64,000 nt of DNA from Ecdyonurus torrentis (Eukaryota > Arthropoda > Insecta > Ephemeroptera > Heptageniidae): contig OX439137.1 in the NCBI GenBank assembly GCA_949318235.1, forward strand, positions 8,147,181-8,211,180. Direction: 5' to 3'. The notes beneath the pieces were generated by a model. The model was not told the origin of the DNA, searched no databases, and worked only from the letters and a program-made list of their open reading frames with translations. Each line of letters starts with the position of its first letter. Positions within the stretch are counted from its first letter, which is position 1. The position numbers and the translations under genes were made by a program. Positions 1-13,460 of this stretch are shown here, one piece after another.

Positions 1-407
1 AAATTAAACATAAAATTAAATGCCAAACCATATGAAAACCATACACAATTTGATTGTGTTGAACACCCATGCAGCTAAAAGATTTTTATCAGTACCCAAA
101 ATAAGTTGTTTTTGTTAAGAACATAATCGTATTAATCATCATTTAAAGCACAATTTTTGTACTTAAATATAACATTGTTTATACTAAAGAGAGAGTCATT
201 GGTTAAATATAGACAGTATGTTTATTAGATTACTTTTTGTGTCGTTTTGTGACCCTGAAAAACGATTGGTCATATGAAAAGAAAGAAAAAAAATTGTTAT
301 CATAACGTCATATAAGTTACCATGACTTGTACAACTAAATCAAGAAACCCTAGCTTTTAAGTTCAAGTATATTTTTAGTCTAATATTAAATTATGATCTT
401 AACATAC

Positions 408-534
408 CAGGTAAAGCTCTAAGGAGACTAAAACCCGAGGCAGAAGCAACAACATCGGCACTAGATGATGCAGAAAAGGTACGAGCTCGGGGGCTACTAT
501 TACCTCCGTTTGCAGTACTTGGCTTTGCGCCCAT
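408..534 (-). CDS. ZNRF2: First coding exon of a ZNRF1/2-like E3 ubiquitin ligase (partial)
   Basis: The minus strand has an ATG at 534 and opens a 127-base coding exon that ends at a GTATGT donor (407 downward), phase 1. The first 42 residues begin MGAKPSTANG, followed by an SPRARTFSAS segment, a Ser/Ala-rich stretch and FSLLRALPG. Gly2 after Met fits an N-myristoylation start. MGAK plus the R-x-R-[TA]-[YF]-S segment resembles the start of human ZNRF2, a membrane-tethered RING E3 ligase. The RING exons would lie off the left edge, so catalytic residues cannot be checked. Bases 1-407 are the start of its first intron. The ATG sits about 2.5 kb from the divergent TMEM64 coding start. It could instead be another myristoylated protein with a similar N-terminus. 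Confidence 0.5.
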
Positions 535-1898
535 TTTTACCAAATAAATCGTATCATATTGTCTCTGACAACACTTATAATATATTCACAACTATAATAT
601 TAACTAAATCAACGCTTAATTACGTCTAATTATTTAATTTTTCTTTACATTTCGACACATTTTCCTTACAGATGATTTTTCTCAATTTTTTTTAACTATT
701 TAACTGCACTCTGGTGGTGAAACTTGTAAATATTTTTTACTACCAAAGAGGGAACTTTTAAAATTATAAATTTTATATTATATTATTGTTACTTACAGTT
801 ATTTAATTAAAATTCTAGTTAAATATTACATAGTTTTTTATTTTAATTAATCTAAGAATTAAAATATATACAAATCATAGTTTGTTAATTAGCATTTTTC
901 TTTGTTATTGTTTTTAACTTTGCTAAGTTGGTCATTTATTTTTGCACAGAAAAAAAAATAAAAATAAAGACCAACAGCTGCGATGTCTTCCGATTGTTTT
1001 TTTGTTTGCAACAGTTAAAAAATCAATATTTTACATGTAAAGAATAATATTTTATTTTCTTAATATGAAATAATGAAAAACGAATATATAAAAAGGTAAA
1101 TAATGGGTATCAAATGAGCATTATTGATGTCTATTCTTTCACTGCTGATGCGGTGCGATCATTGCATAATACATAATGATAACATTTTACCGGTGTGCGT
1201 GAGCCATGTCATTTCTCGTATTTTAACTCTCATTTTTGTCATTTACTGGTTAATTTTAATGCTCATACCTTTGTCTCTCTCTCATTACTTGTTAGAGTGC
1301 ATATACCAATGAATATACGTCCGTTATGTATGTACATACATATGTGATACAATAATCATATTACATATAGTTATGTACAATAGGCCTATAAATGCATACA
1401 TTTAGTATGACATGCATACAGTATGTAATTGTGTAGCATGTCGGTATGATAATCGGTTAAGTTAGTAAAGTTATCTAATCTCATCCACTGAAACTAACTC
1501 CGCCTTCATAAACATCCCCCCTCCCCCCCAATCAGGTAACTATGAGCTATGAGGCAATTGATATGATATCAGCAACATTTTAGCGATAAAAAGTCTACAG
1601 CACTTTTGACTGATAAAAACCTAGGTTATTGTACAGTCCTCTTATTTAAACTATCATATTTTTATTTTTTCATTTACAGAGATAGCTGCAACAGAATAAT
1701 ATCGTTCTTTACGAATATTGATATTACGATATCTACCTGATGTATTTATTGATTTGAAACACACGCACATTAAGTAAGTATACAATACTTTTTAATGAGT
1801 TAAAATTTAATTTGAATTTTTGCAACATTAAGATACCACAAGGTATTCATATAGTATACATGTTTATACATTGTTTCTTAGCCGTCGAAATGAAAAAA

Positions 1899-2022
1899 CT
1901 AAACTTTACAAATTTCACTCAAAATAAATGATCTACATCTGGCGCTTCTTGGAGCTTGGAATTTTTAAAGTGTAGATCATTCATTTTGAGCTAAATTTGT
2001 GAAGTGTGGTTCATTCACTTTA
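1899..2022. repeat. Short inverted-repeat element
   Basis: The left arm (cttta caaatttcactc aaaataaatgatctacat) is repeated in reverse complement on the right (gatcattcattttgag..aaatttgtgaag), with a short centre. This looks like a small non-autonomous DNA transposon. No second copy was seen. Confidence 0.55.
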
Positions 2023-2465
2023 ATGGGTAATCACCGATATGCTTATGCATATATTTACTGTAACAATAACAAAAAAGGATAAAAAACACACCATATAATG
2101 GTAGTCGGCAATGTTTTTTTTATGGGTTATTACAATAATAGAAATGTTTATCCTTGATAAATGAAACTTTAAGAAATATTGACTTGAGGTCAATTTTAGT
2201 ATCCCCATCAACATGCCGTGGAATGTAATAAAATCTTATATCTTATACCAAGTCCATTGAGAGAAGAGAACTTAAAAATTTCCCTCTCGTTCATGCTATA
2301 AACATTTCATTCAATGTCAAGGTTACTGGTGATGAAATCCCCACCTCCCTTTCTATATTTTATATTGTCGGCTCAAAATATTTTAGTTGTATATGAAAAA
2401 AAAAAAAAAAAAAAAAAAATCACAGGAATCTCAACCTTTGTCCCATGTAAACTGGTATGCCAAGG

Positions 2466-2473
<8 letters not shown>

Positions 2474-2524
<51 letters not shown>
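2474..2524. repeat. (CT)n microsatellite
   Basis: About 25 perfect CT units lie upstream of TMEM64. Confidence 0.95.
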
Positions 2525-2526
<2 letters not shown>

Positions 2527-3082
2527 CATATACAACAAAAGTGTTCCGAGCCGAAGATTTATTTATTAAATTTTTCTCAATGTTGAAATTTTACTGTGGT
2601 TTACTGAGCTTTAAAGACATTGTTTTCCTGAATTTCACACCAATGGAATAAAAATATAATTTGTAACTAACATGATTAAAATTCAGGAAAAATAATGATT
2701 TTGAGTCATACTCATCAGTAATTAAAATTTCAACATTGAGGAAAAAGAACCGTAAATTGAATTATAGCTGCTACCATTCTCCCATAAGAAAAAATGTTAA
2801 ATCAAGACAAGAACACAAAGTCATTATGCTTGCAACTTGTTACAGTAGATAGTATTGTTTAACTCCCCAAGTTTTTAATTGTTTATTGTTATATTGCAAT
2901 CAAATTTATTACAGGATATAAACATTTCTTCTTGCAGGCAGGTCATATAAATACAGTAATATAATGTATATAAAAATAAAGATATAGGCCTACTGTATAT
3001 AAAAAAAAAAAGTAATTGTAGTAACATTTTTGGAATAAAAAGAGAACATGAATAACTTAAATTTAACATTTAATTTACAGAT

Positions 3083-3630
3083 ATGGATGTGGAACGAGGC
3101 AGCATTTCCGAGGATGACATTAAAATTCATTTACTAAGCTCTGGTTCATTCTGCAATTGTATTTTCTCCTGTTTAACATTAGCATCATTAGGATTTATTG
3201 TATTTGAATGTAAAGACTACATGAAATCAATTTTACTATGGATTGAAAATCAAGAATCCATACTAATATATTTTATTTTTATTATATTATTCACATTAGT
3301 TTCTTTTCCTTTTACATGGGGTTATATATTTTTAAATTTAGCTTGTGGTTATTTATTTGGTATTTTAAAAGGGTTAGTTGTAGTAGCATCTACTGCAACT
3401 TTTGGAATTATAATTGCACATTATATAATTAGGAATTATTTAGCAGATTTTGCAGTTCAAAAATTATTTAATAGTGAAAATGCTAGAGCATTATTAAATG
3501 TTATTTCTGGTCATCAAGCTTTCAAGGTTATTTTATTTGCAAGACTTACGCCAATACCATTTGGATTACAGAATACAATTTTTGCAGTAAGTATTTTATT
3601 CATTTTTAATTTATTGTGGAGATAGTGGGT

Positions 3631-3678
<48 letters not shown>

Positions 3679-3742
3679 ACTTTATTTTCACAATAATTCT
3701 TGTTATGTATTCTTGTTGCATGTATTTCCAGCAAAACAAATC

Positions 3743-3783
<41 letters not shown>

Positions 3784-6700
3784 AAAGAAGGTTTTAATAA
3801 TAGGTTTTAAAATAAAAAAATTTTAATTTGACCTAAAAGTTGGTGCTGAAATATAAATTTTCAGTTTTATGTTATCTCTAAAGTGGAATACGTAACTTAA
3901 TTATTTACTGGTGTTTGCATGTATTTGATATAACTAAACTTTTAATTAACATTTCACCTTACTTTCTGTTAATTTTACATTTTGTGACCATTCAGTTTTG
4001 TAAGATATCAGCCGGTCACCTACTCCCTGAAACAAACTCTCATCAGATAAATTAAGGATTGTAAATCATGTTTAAATCATGACGGGTGGATATGATAAAA
4101 TTAAAAGGGAAGGGTAGAGTAAACTGGAGATATCTCTAGAGTAAACCAACAAGGGTCTTATCAATCATATGTCCTATAATATAGAGTTTAGTGAAAATCT
4201 TGTTGGTTAAGAGATAATAAATACTTTGGCAGCTCTCCACTAAAAATACTCTAAATGAAACAGAGTTGTTTGCCTTCATCAGTCATTTCAGACTTTGAGA
4301 AACTATATTAGTATCAAATCAATAAACAAAATAAATATTGTTAAACTCCTTTGCTGGTTAAAATTGAAACTAAATCGGGCTGCCACTAGCCAATCAGAGA
4401 GCTACTTTACTATCGCTGTCACAATAAAAATGTGATATTTTTACCACTGTCTCTACCATAAAACACGTTTTCATCTGCCTTTGATTAATTTTATTTCTTT
4501 TTTCATTAGAATGAGACCCATTAAAGTTCCTATTATAAATTTAAATAGTCTTGGGAATATTGATTATGTACTAATAAAAAGAAAATGCTAAAGAAAATAA
4601 TAGTAAAAAACCCACCATTACAATTGGGCAATAGAATAATGAAAGATGGCCAAAAGAATATTGATTACAGTAGTATATATCTGTATTTTTGAATGATAGT
4701 TAAATGAATGCTTTAGTTGCACATGTTTGGATGCAAACTTAACTTGTGATAAATGCTTTTTGAAATGTAATAAACAATCTTTTTCATGTTTCTTTCATTC
4801 CTTGATATAAAATAAAAGAACACTTCAACACAATCAAAAGCTTTGTTTTTTAAAGCAATGTAGAGATATGAAGATCATGTTATCATGTTGTCAGCTGAGA
4901 GTGAAAGTGTCATTATCTCAAATATACAAAAAGCAAAAAAAAAAAAAAAAAGAAAAAAAAAAAAAAAAAAAAAGGGGGGGGGGGTTGTGTGTGCAAGCTT
5001 TATATAAAGAAAAGATAAGGATTTTTTTTAAATGTTATGTTTATATATTACCATGGTAATAATATACATTCATGGCATTAACAAAAATTCTGTCTATGTT
5101 GCGGCATAGAGCTTGCAATTAAAATCCTATGTCCCATTAGTTTTGCTTCTTTAAACCATATTTTTCATGTAATATAATTTGTCATATACAATGTCCTTTA
5201 ATTTTTAAAACTTTTTTATTTCCTTTTATTTACATAATAAACTTTTTTTTTTAATTTTATTATTGGCCTATCTATATAAAAAAAATATAGGTCTATATAA
5301 AAAAAGGAAGGAAGGTCCAAAATAGCATTTTTATTTATTTATTTAGGACTTAAAACTCTCATCTGATAATGTGTAGAACATAAATAAACATATCTGTGTA
5401 TATTATATTTTCTGTTACTGTTCTTTGTCATCTTTTGCATCAGTTTTAAGTGCTATTTTACATACGTAGTAAAAAAAAAAAAAAAAAAAAGTGCTTTCAA
5501 ATATAGCTGCAATTGTTTTCCTATTTCTATAATTTTGTTACTATTTCAACTACCTATTATATATATGTTTTTTTTTTTTTTTTAGGTTAGCTCAGTGAGC
5601 GATAGTACATACCTACTTGCCTCAGTGACTGGTCTTCTACCTACACAGCTAATCAATGTATATCTTGGCTCAACTTTGAGATCAATGGAAGATGTTCTCA
5701 CGGATGATTCAACAGCCGCTACTGGGTACCTGGTATTTGCAGTACAGGTTAGTTAAACATTATGCTAACTGATTATAATAATTGAAGTACACTTGACAAA
5801 GATTAAATGTTCATATATTGATGCCTCAACGTCAAAAGCGAGCATCTACACTTTCCAGATTTCCGACAAAATCACTATCTATACTTTCCGAGCAGCGCTG
5901 TAACTCAACTAGCGGCCATAAACTTAACATTGCAGATGCTCATCGGCAGAAAGTGTAGGTAGTCGTTTTGTCAGAAATCTGGAAAGTGTAGATGCTCGCT
6001 TTTGATGCGGAGGCATCGATATAAAATAATCAGGCCATTTTTTTTAATCATTACAGATGACTTAATTGACATATAAAATACTTATTAGAAATCAAGGGGT
6101 ATTCTACTCTATAATGTCCAAAGTCCACTTGCCTTGAAAAAAAATAATAATAAAAATACCAGATTGAAATTTGTAAGATCAAAAATCAAGATCAGGTAGA
6201 CTTTTGACATTATAGTGTACAAGTGTCCATTATATATTTATTTAAACTTTTTAAATGTCTACTTTGCTATAATTAACTAGTAAAAAAGGAGTTTATAGAG
6301 TGAAAGAGAGAGAAAAGAAAAAAATTAATAAAGAAAAATTGGTAGTGAGATTGGAGTAACTACATTGAGTAGATACAGAAACACCTTCAGAGAGGGGAAT
6401 GAGCAGAGAATAATTTAATTAATAAATCTCACTATCTCCCATGCTTCATTTTTTTTTTTATCTGTGTTAGGGCTTTATTTTTTTATTATATTTGCTCAAT
6501 ATGAACAAGTTGATTTTTCCTGCATGATTTATTGTAGTTGCTACGTAGTTATTATCTTATATTGACAATTTTTCAAGAGCAGCTTAATATACACTCAATC
6601 TCCTGAAAAACTCTGACTGTTCGCATCAAAGTTAACCCCATGGAAACATGGACAATGTGGTAGGATTTTAGATCTTGTTGGGAGGAGTGTACACTTTTTT

Positions 6701-7466
6701 TTCTAGTTAACCATTTTCAGCCCTATAGGGTGGTTTCATTCATGTTAAAGTTGACGTCATAATTGAGTACTAAATAACATTGGCAGGTATAGGAAAATGG
6801 AACATTTTGCCAGTTTAAAAATACTTTGCAATTTTTTTGAGAGCATTAATACTGTTAACAGGTTGAATTAGTACCTCAAGTATGCAAGAAAAATAATAAT
6901 GACCAGAAAAGAGCTAATTTTCCAAAGAAAATAGCCAAAAACTACGTTTGTCCTATGCTGAGCAATGTTATTCATTGCTCAAGAAGAGCATCGAAAAGCA
7001 TTCAGAATGACGTCATGCGTACACACCCTATATAAAGACCAGATACTTTTTTAAAATGCCACAAATCGATGCCTTCGCTTCAAAAGTGAGCATCTACACT
7101 TTCCACATTTGTGACAAAATGACTATCTACACTTTCTGCCAGCGAGCATCTGCATTGTTAAGCTTATGGCCGCTAGTCAAGTTACAGCGCTGTTCGGAAA
7201 ATGTAGATAGTCGTTTTGTCGGAAATCTGGAAAGTGTAGATGCTCACTTTTGACGTGGAGGCGTCGCAATGTATATAACCATTATACATTCATAGCAAAG
7301 CATCTTTTCTCTATTTGTATGTGCTAATAAACTATACAATGTAATTTCATATTTACAGATAATAATTGGATGTCTACTTATGGCTTTTGTCATCCATAAA
7401 GCTAGAAAAGAACTTCGATCAGCGCTATCAGAAACAGAAGAATGTTTAAAAATCCCAATTAGATGA
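3083..7466 (+). CDS. TMEM64: TMEM64, VTT/DedA-family multipass membrane protein (3 coding exons)
   Basis: Coding exons are 3083-3586, 5586-5747 and 7359-7466 (504+162+108 bases), all phase 0, giving 257 aa and a TGA stop. Exon junctions are GCA|GTAAGT, TTTTAG|GTT, CAG|GTTAGT and ACAG|ATA. The protein has a hydrophilic N-terminus, transmembrane stretches near residues 28-45 and 57-75, and the VTT (SNARE-associated/DedA) core. That core contains GYLFG (89-93) and the family hallmark ARLTPIPFGLQN (153-164), then GLLPTQL, YLGSTLRSMEDV, a last membrane helix (about 213-235) and a basic tail. These blocks match vertebrate TMEM64 closely. VTT proteins act in ER/Golgi membranes, and TMEM64 is reported to regulate SERCA2 calcium signalling and Wnt signalling. 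The protein is shorter than human TMEM64 (380 aa), mainly at the N-terminus. The acceptor at 3080 means an upstream exon exists, so a longer N-terminus remains possible. Confidence 0.93.
3632..3675. repeat. (GA)n microsatellite in TMEM64 intron 1
   Basis: This is a perfect GA run 45 bases past the exon 1 donor. A poly-A run (3751-3778) and an A-rich/poly-G tract (4937-4984) also lie in this intron. No exon was seen between 3587 and 5585. Confidence 0.95.
4381..4460. repeat. Half copy of the 'CCAATCAGAG' palindromic element
   Basis: This stretch matches the right arm of the complete palindrome at 7628-7786 (gccaatcagag, tatcgctgtcacaataaaaa, accactgtctctacc). The opposite arm is missing. Confidence 0.7.
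5814..6022. mobile_element. MITE family A, copy 1
   Basis: This is a 209-base element with long terminal inverted repeats: atattgatgcctc / gaggcatcgatat outside, and gcgagcatctacactttcc inside on both arms. Two other copies lie at 7065-7270 and 19204-19413 and share the central gtaact..ctagcggccata segment. There is no coding capacity. It lies in TMEM64 intron 2. Confidence 0.85.
6722..7036. mobile_element. MITE family B, copy 1
   Basis: The ends read ctatagggtg and acaccctatata. The interior includes gttgacgtcat, a tttgccagtttaaaaatac block, tttgtcctatgctgagcaatg and gcattcagaatgacgtcat. Related copies lie at 10588-10930 (inverted), 41268-41530 and 49975-50295. It lies in TMEM64 intron 2. 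Confidence 0.75.
7065..7270. mobile_element. MITE family A, copy 2
   Basis: It has the same inverted arms and centre as the copy at 5814-6022 and lies about 1 kb away in the same intron. A small reading frame here is only the element's own sequence. Confidence 0.85.
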
Positions 7467-7627
7467 AAATAACATTATATACTGTACTTACATAATTTAT
7501 ACCAAAATTATTTAATGTGATCTATGTTGTGCATGACAATATTTTATAATTTATATAAGTAAGGGAGGGAAATGTTTATTAAAAAAATAAATATATAAAT
7601 ATATGTGATAGGGTTAATATATAACCT

Positions 7628-7786
7628 TAAAGATATAGAGACAGTGCTAAAGATATCGTGTTTTGATTGTGACAGCGATTGTAAACTAGCTCTCTGATTG
7701 GTTAGTGGGTTTGCACTAGCCAATCAGAGCAATTTACTATCGCTGTCACAATAAAAACGCGATATTTTTACCGCTGTCTCTACCTT
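7628..7786. mobile_element. Palindromic MITE with gccaatcagag arms
   Basis: The left arm (gagacagtgctaaagatatc, tgtgacagcgattgtaaa, ctctgattggttagtg) is reverse-complemented on the right (actagccaatcagag, tatcgctgtcacaat, gatatttttaccgctgtctc). The whole element is nearly one hairpin of about 160 bases. A half copy lies at 4381-4460. Confidence 0.8.
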
Positions 7787-8715
7787 AATATGAAAATTAA
7801 TAATTTATTTTCATAATCAGTTAATAATAATGATAAAATTAACTTCTATTTAACAAAACTTTTAACGTGTGCACTTAAAATAATGTGCACAAACAATAAA
7901 ATTTACACGTTTAAAAAAGAAAATTAACTTTTAAACAAAATGAAGATTAGATGAGAAATATTATAGAGATTGATTGGAAAATTGGGATAGCTTGAGCTGT
8001 TAGTGATTTTCTGTTTGGGTTAGAAATTATTTTTTCCACTGGGGTCCCTGTTTGTCAGCTAAAAGCACTAAAGGTCGATACCCTCTGTTTCCTCAAATTT
8101 TCTAATTATCTACATGTTTATCATCTAATAAACTCTTAATATATATTTTTTGTTAATTTAACAAAACAAAATCTTATTTATCAAATATATGATAATATTA
8201 ATTTGTTATTGCTTGAGAACGCTGCTATTATTGCTGCTAAATATTTAATTGGCATCTTGCATACAAAACAAAAAAAAAAAAATGTTCTTTTGATGGAATT
8301 TTGTAATCAAATTCATTTAATCATGAAAAAAATTAAAATAAGGTAGGATACTAATACTATACAGTCCAAAGTTTCTGTGAATGCTGGGCAATATCTCCAC
8401 TTTTTGAACAATCCCCCGAAATAACATACTAGTTGTATTGTACAACTAATCGATCAATTTTAAAATTAACTTGAAGTATTCATAGCTTTTGGGGACTGTA
8501 AGTCTCTGAGTCCCTCGGATAATTGAATTTTTAAAAATACTGTAATTTTTTTTATATACACAACCATCAATACAATAAACACCATTCAAAAATATTTATT
8601 TAATTACTTGTGTTGAAATTTTTGTTAAAATAATTATTTTAATTATAAAATATAGAATTTTTTTTAAATGAAAAACATACTGTAGGACTGACAACATGCC
8701 TTTTAAAATTATCAA

Positions 8716-8824
8716 TAGAGAGCGGAAAAATAGTCTCTTTTTTATCAAAATAGTCTCAAATGTTAAAAATACCTTAATAGTCTCAATATTGACAATAGTC
8801 TAAAGACTATTTTTCCGCTCTCTA
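8716..8824. mobile_element. Small MITE, TIR tagagagcggaaaaatagtc
   Basis: The 109-base unit has matching ends (tagagagcggaaaaatagtc / gactatttttccgctctcta) and an internal agtctcaa repeat. The duplicated TA at the borders fits a TA-target element. Confidence 0.75.
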
Positions 8825-8829
8825 ATTAT

Positions 8830-9060
8830 CAAACATACAATGGGATCTCCAAAACTGGTGCTTATTTTTACCAAGACCCAAAATGTAACCATGCAAGATT
8901 GTGCTGATTGCAAAATGATGCAATTTTTGTCTCACCATGATGTCATGCTAAAACAGTATTCAATAGAAAATGTGCTGGCTGCATAAATATAATTTTAATA
9001 CCCTTATACAGTAATACAAATGGGTTTTGGGACAAATTTTTGCTATTTTTTTAAGCCCCA
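8830..9060. repeat. Degraded relative of the TTAA-type MITE family C
   Basis: Order and spacing of several blocks (gggatctccaaaactg, tttttaccaa, gctgcataaa, gggttttgggaca) follow family C as seen at 42353-42712, but identity is low. Confidence 0.4.
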
Positions 9061-9584
9061 TCTCTTGATTTGTAGTAGGCTACATAAAAAGAAAAAAAAA
9101 TCTTGTTATACTTAAAGAATCTGTCTTTAAATCAGAATTGGCACTAAAATTTGAATACTCAACATTTAAATGTAACTTTTAAAGTGGGCTACTTATTTAC
9201 TTATAGAATGTGCTACCATAACAAAACTTTAAAGTAACATTGTATCATAATTTCATGTTAATGTTATATTCCGTAACCATTCCGCAGTTTGTGAAATATT
9301 ACTGGTAGTCTACCTCCTTAATTAAATTCCTTAATCAATTTAAGTTAACAGTAATAAAATATTTTCTATAGCAAGTTGTCAATTCTCATATATTTTCTTT
9401 AACGATTGACTATTTCAACTTTTTAAATTGGCAGCTATGTATTAAAGCAGCTTAATTTTACATTTATTTATATTTTATGTCTTTATACTTAATCAAAGTT
9501 GGATTTTTTTATTGTAAATCCAAACCTTATTTACAATGCTAACCCAGTAAACACATGATAAAAACAGGTTAAAAAAATGCACTT

Positions 9585-9886
9585 GATAAAGGTGTGAACA
9601 AAAAACATGTCTAATATCCTAACATAACTGATACGTTAATTTGGCCAGAGTCATTGATTTCTAATTTATTTTCCATTCACACAATGGTACGTGTGAACAG
9701 TGGCATCACAGCTCACTTGTTTAACGCTTGCATGGACCAGGCAAGCTGTGATGTCAGAGACCGCACTCACCATTATGTGAATGGAAAAAAAAATAAAAAT
9801 CAATGACTGGTCAAATCTCAAATCAGTGTTTATTTTCAGGTATGTTAGGATATTAGACAAATTTTTTGTTCAAGGTGTTCTACGCC
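9585..9886. mobile_element. MITE family D, copy 1
   Basis: The arms read acatgtctaatatcctaaca ... and, inverted, tgttaggatattagacaaat...tcaaggtgttcta. Inner arms contain gtcattgatttct and tccattcacaca. Copies lie at 37912-38197 and 38702-38988. Confidence 0.8.
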
Positions 9887-10587
9887 TATAGTTATTAATT
9901 TGTCTGACTGAACCACTGTCCCACTTCTGGATACCTGTTAAACTCAGGTAAGGTCATACCTTCTGCAATGTTAAACAAGTGGGCAAGTGGTATATGTAGA
10001 TGTGAGTTTGCTGGAAAATAATGTTCACACATTTCAATATTTGTAATAAATTTGAGTACATGCAATCTCTATTTAACACCATTAAATTTCCATTCAGTCC
10101 AATTTATTTCATAATTCATACAAATATTAATGTTACACATGAACATGCTATTTATCTTATTATGAGAAAAGAAATAGGCATAAGTATTTTATTTTTTAAA
10201 ATTATAAGTCTTATGATTAAGTGTTCAATTTTATGCATAATATAATTATTGTTTTCTTTGTTGTGAATCTGAAAAATACGTAGTACCTATATAATGTAAG
10301 TATGATCTCTGATCTAAAAAAATGCTAAAGTGTGCCTGCTTCTTGCCGATGTCTCTTAAAATTTTAATTGAATGTTAACTATAGATACAATATATGTATA
10401 GTCATTATATCTTTTAAATTTTTAATATTTGCACAAAATGCTGGGCATTTTTTAGCACAAAACTTTTAGTCAAAAGAAAATGAAAGAAAGAGAGAGAGAA
10501 AAAAACTATTTTATCCCAATATTGTTATACTGCTGCTTTTTGTATAATAGAACAAAACTATGCACATAATAACAACTTTATATTTTA

Positions 10588-10930
10588 TGGGCCATTTTCA
10601 AAACTCTGAAAAACTTATTCTAAGGGTGTAAACACATAACGTCATATTTAATACGCTTCGACGCCATACTGGAGTGACAAACAGCATTGCTCAGCATAGG
10701 ACAAACATAGTTTTTGACTAGTTTTCTTTAAGAAACAGTAATTTATTTGTTGTTATTATTTTACTCACATACTTGATATAATAATGAAACCTATTAGCTG
10801 CATCAATGCTCTCAAAATTATTCATAGTGTTTTTAAACTTGCAAAATGTTTTATTTTCCTATGCGGGCTATGTTATTGAGTGATCCAACATGGTGTCGAC
10901 TTACACATGAATGCATAGACCCTATTTATC
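10588..10930. mobile_element. MITE family B, copy 2 (inverted)
   Basis: It contains aacgtcatatttaatacgc, cattgctcagcataggacaa and a final atagaccctatttatc. It reads in the opposite sense to the copy at 6722-7036. Confidence 0.7.
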
Positions 10931-12952
10931 TTATTATAAATGACTTCTCTCATTTTAAATGAGAGATTGCCAATACCATCAAGGGGCGTGACTTTGGTCA
11001 AACTTTCAAAAATTATTTATTTCCCATGAAAACCTCATAAAACGCAAAACAAAAGTTAGTAAAGCTTGACTTTAGCACTATGTTTTTGTTTCACGTGGAA
11101 TAATAATTTTTTGAAAATTTGGCTAACTTGATGGTAACTCTTAATAATTTTTTATGGGAAAAAAGGGATACTTTTGTTGCACATTTTTAAGGATAATTTT
11201 TGTACCAAATTTAATGTTGCATAATGTATACATACATCAACATTTTTCTTTTGAAAGGGGCCCAATACTGCTTTTTTTTATACTATTCTTATTATATTTA
11301 TTATTTCTAAAAAAAAAAAAAAATGCAGAAGTTTTTAAGCTAATATGTTTGAATAAAAGCACAAAAAAAGCACAAAAATAATCATATCACTAGCCTAGAA
11401 AAGTAATTGTAAGAGCCTAATCTATAATATTTAAAGCCTTCATTTATTGTGATGTTTTTTAGTATTTGATTTTTATTTTTTTTTTTTTTATTGAGTAATT
11501 TTTAATAGGAATGTTTGAATGCAATTTTGTAAGTTAAGTAAAATTGAAATAAAGTATTGATTATAAATATATTGTAATGGAATTATTATTATTATACCAA
11601 TTTCTACATTTATATTGCATTTGCATATTAATTTCTTTGCTATAACTTTGTAACGCAAATTGTTTCATAGTATTGTCGTGCATGGGAATAATTATACTTT
11701 ATGGTGCAAAGTTATAACTTATAACAAATGAATGAAAGGTGAATGCACCTTCACATGTTTTTTATCTTTTTTCTCAGTATAGGTAATTAAAAAAAAATAA
11801 GAAGAAGAAGAAGCAACAATTTTAACTTTTATACTATATTTTAGAATTTATTTGAAATAATAATAATACTGTAATAAAAAGTTGGGAGTGAAAAACCTTT
11901 TATTATCTCCTTATTATCTAGAAAACAGCAGGGGACCTCTAATTTCCTATCTGTTAGCATTGAAGGGTCATTCTTTAAGCAATCTTTTGAAAAAAAAAAA
12001 AAAAATACTGTAGTTAGGACTATAAATTTAATAACACATAGGTATTAATAATACATATTTTTTAAAACATTTTTTATTTATTTTAACTCTACTTCTTAGC
12101 TCTCTCTCTCTCTGCTTCTTTCACCCCTTCCTAATTCATTATAAAATATAATATTAATTTCTTTGTTTTGTTAGAGCATATTATTATTATTATTTCCTCT
12201 TTTTTTTATTGTGTTACCAACGCTCTTTGATTGAATAAGTTTTTTTTATGTTTATTATTACATTATTACTATTATTATTATTTTGAATTATAATCATCAA
12301 TGCTATCTCCTTTTTAGTTCTAACCATGTTTGGGTCAGGTTTAAGAGTGGGCCAGACATTTTTCAGGTCTAAACATCGCCCTTTCAATTGTATTAAAAAA
12401 AAAAGTTTTATGTGCATAAGCATCAAGTCAGAAAAGCAGAAGAATTATTACATTTTTTTCCCCCTTTCCTCTCTTCATATTTTACTTGATTTGCTTTGCA
12501 TTTTTTAAAAATACTTTGACCAAATCAGTAGCAGGAATATAAAATACGATATAATATTTTGACAAAAAACTTTATTGTTCAAAAACTTTCTGCATTTTAC
12601 AATGGATTGGAATGCGACGCGACTGATGGCTGACAAAGATAAAATACTTTAATTTTTTTTTTTTTTTTTTTACTTCACACAACTATAATTTAAATCTATC
12701 TGTTTACTACAATTTCATCTTTTAAAAATATATATGCGAGGGTAAAATTTTTAATTGTATGATAAATAAACGCACACACACACACACATAATATGAGCCT
12801 AAATATGATGGAGCATAATTTTTTTTTTTTTTTACACTCAAGATTATAATAGGGATAACAAATTTATACAATGTTGATTTTAAGGAAATTATAAATCATT
12901 TTGCATGGTTAGAATGGTACCAAAGAAACTACCATAAGAAAACCACAATGCT

Positions 12953-13092
12953 CATTACCAAGATGATTTTCATAACATAGATGAAGGTCAGTATAGGTCA
13001 TCATACTGACCAGTATGATGCCGATTCAAATTATGTAAATCAACTAATCAGTCACTATACTGGTCAGTATAGGTCATCATAGGTCATCAGTA
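12953..13092. repeat. Short tandem/inverted repeat of the unit gtcagtataggtcatcat
   Basis: The unit gtcagtataggtcatcat occurs near 12989 and 13058 in direct orientation, with an inverted partial copy (actgaccagtatgatg) between them and further partial ggtcatca copies after. This is a small local array. Confidence 0.55.
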
Positions 13093-13282
13093 TCACACAA
13101 TATACACAAATATTTAGACTGAGTGAATACTTTCTAAGCAACAGAAGAAGGGGGCTACGTGAATTAGGTGTACCTAACCCTCACCCTTTGAAAACAAGTT
13201 TTCTTCTTAGTAAAAACATTAATTAATCAATTTATATCAAGATCTCCACCTGTAGTTATAGACATTGTTATAGTTTAGAGCT

Positions 13283-13460
13283 TAAAGTATTATTCACATG
13301 AAACGTAAATATGACGCACGTTACCAAGTTGGAACAATGTAAACAAATGGAGCCGTTCACATGTAATTTTCAAAAGCAATGCTAACTGCTCCATTTGTTT
13401 ATATTGTTCCAACTTTGTAACACGCGTCAAATTTACGCATCATGTGAATAATACTTTATT
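13283..13460. mobile_element. Palindromic MITE (about 178 bp)
   Basis: The left arm taaagtattattcacatg..gttggaacaatgtaaacaaa is mirrored by tttgtttatattgttccaac..catgtgaataatacttta. Only about 30 unpaired bases lie in the centre. Confidence 0.8.

Larger units (their letters stand above)
535..3080. other. Divergent intergenic region between ZNRF-like gene and TMEM64
   Basis: No coding exon is visible here. The block should contain both promoters and at least one untranslated TMEM64 exon, because TMEM64 coding begins two bases after an acceptor (TTTACAG ending at 3080). It holds a small palindrome (1899-2022), a poly-A run (about 2398-2420) and a (CT)n tract (2474-2524). I could not fix either transcription start. 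Confidence 0.5.
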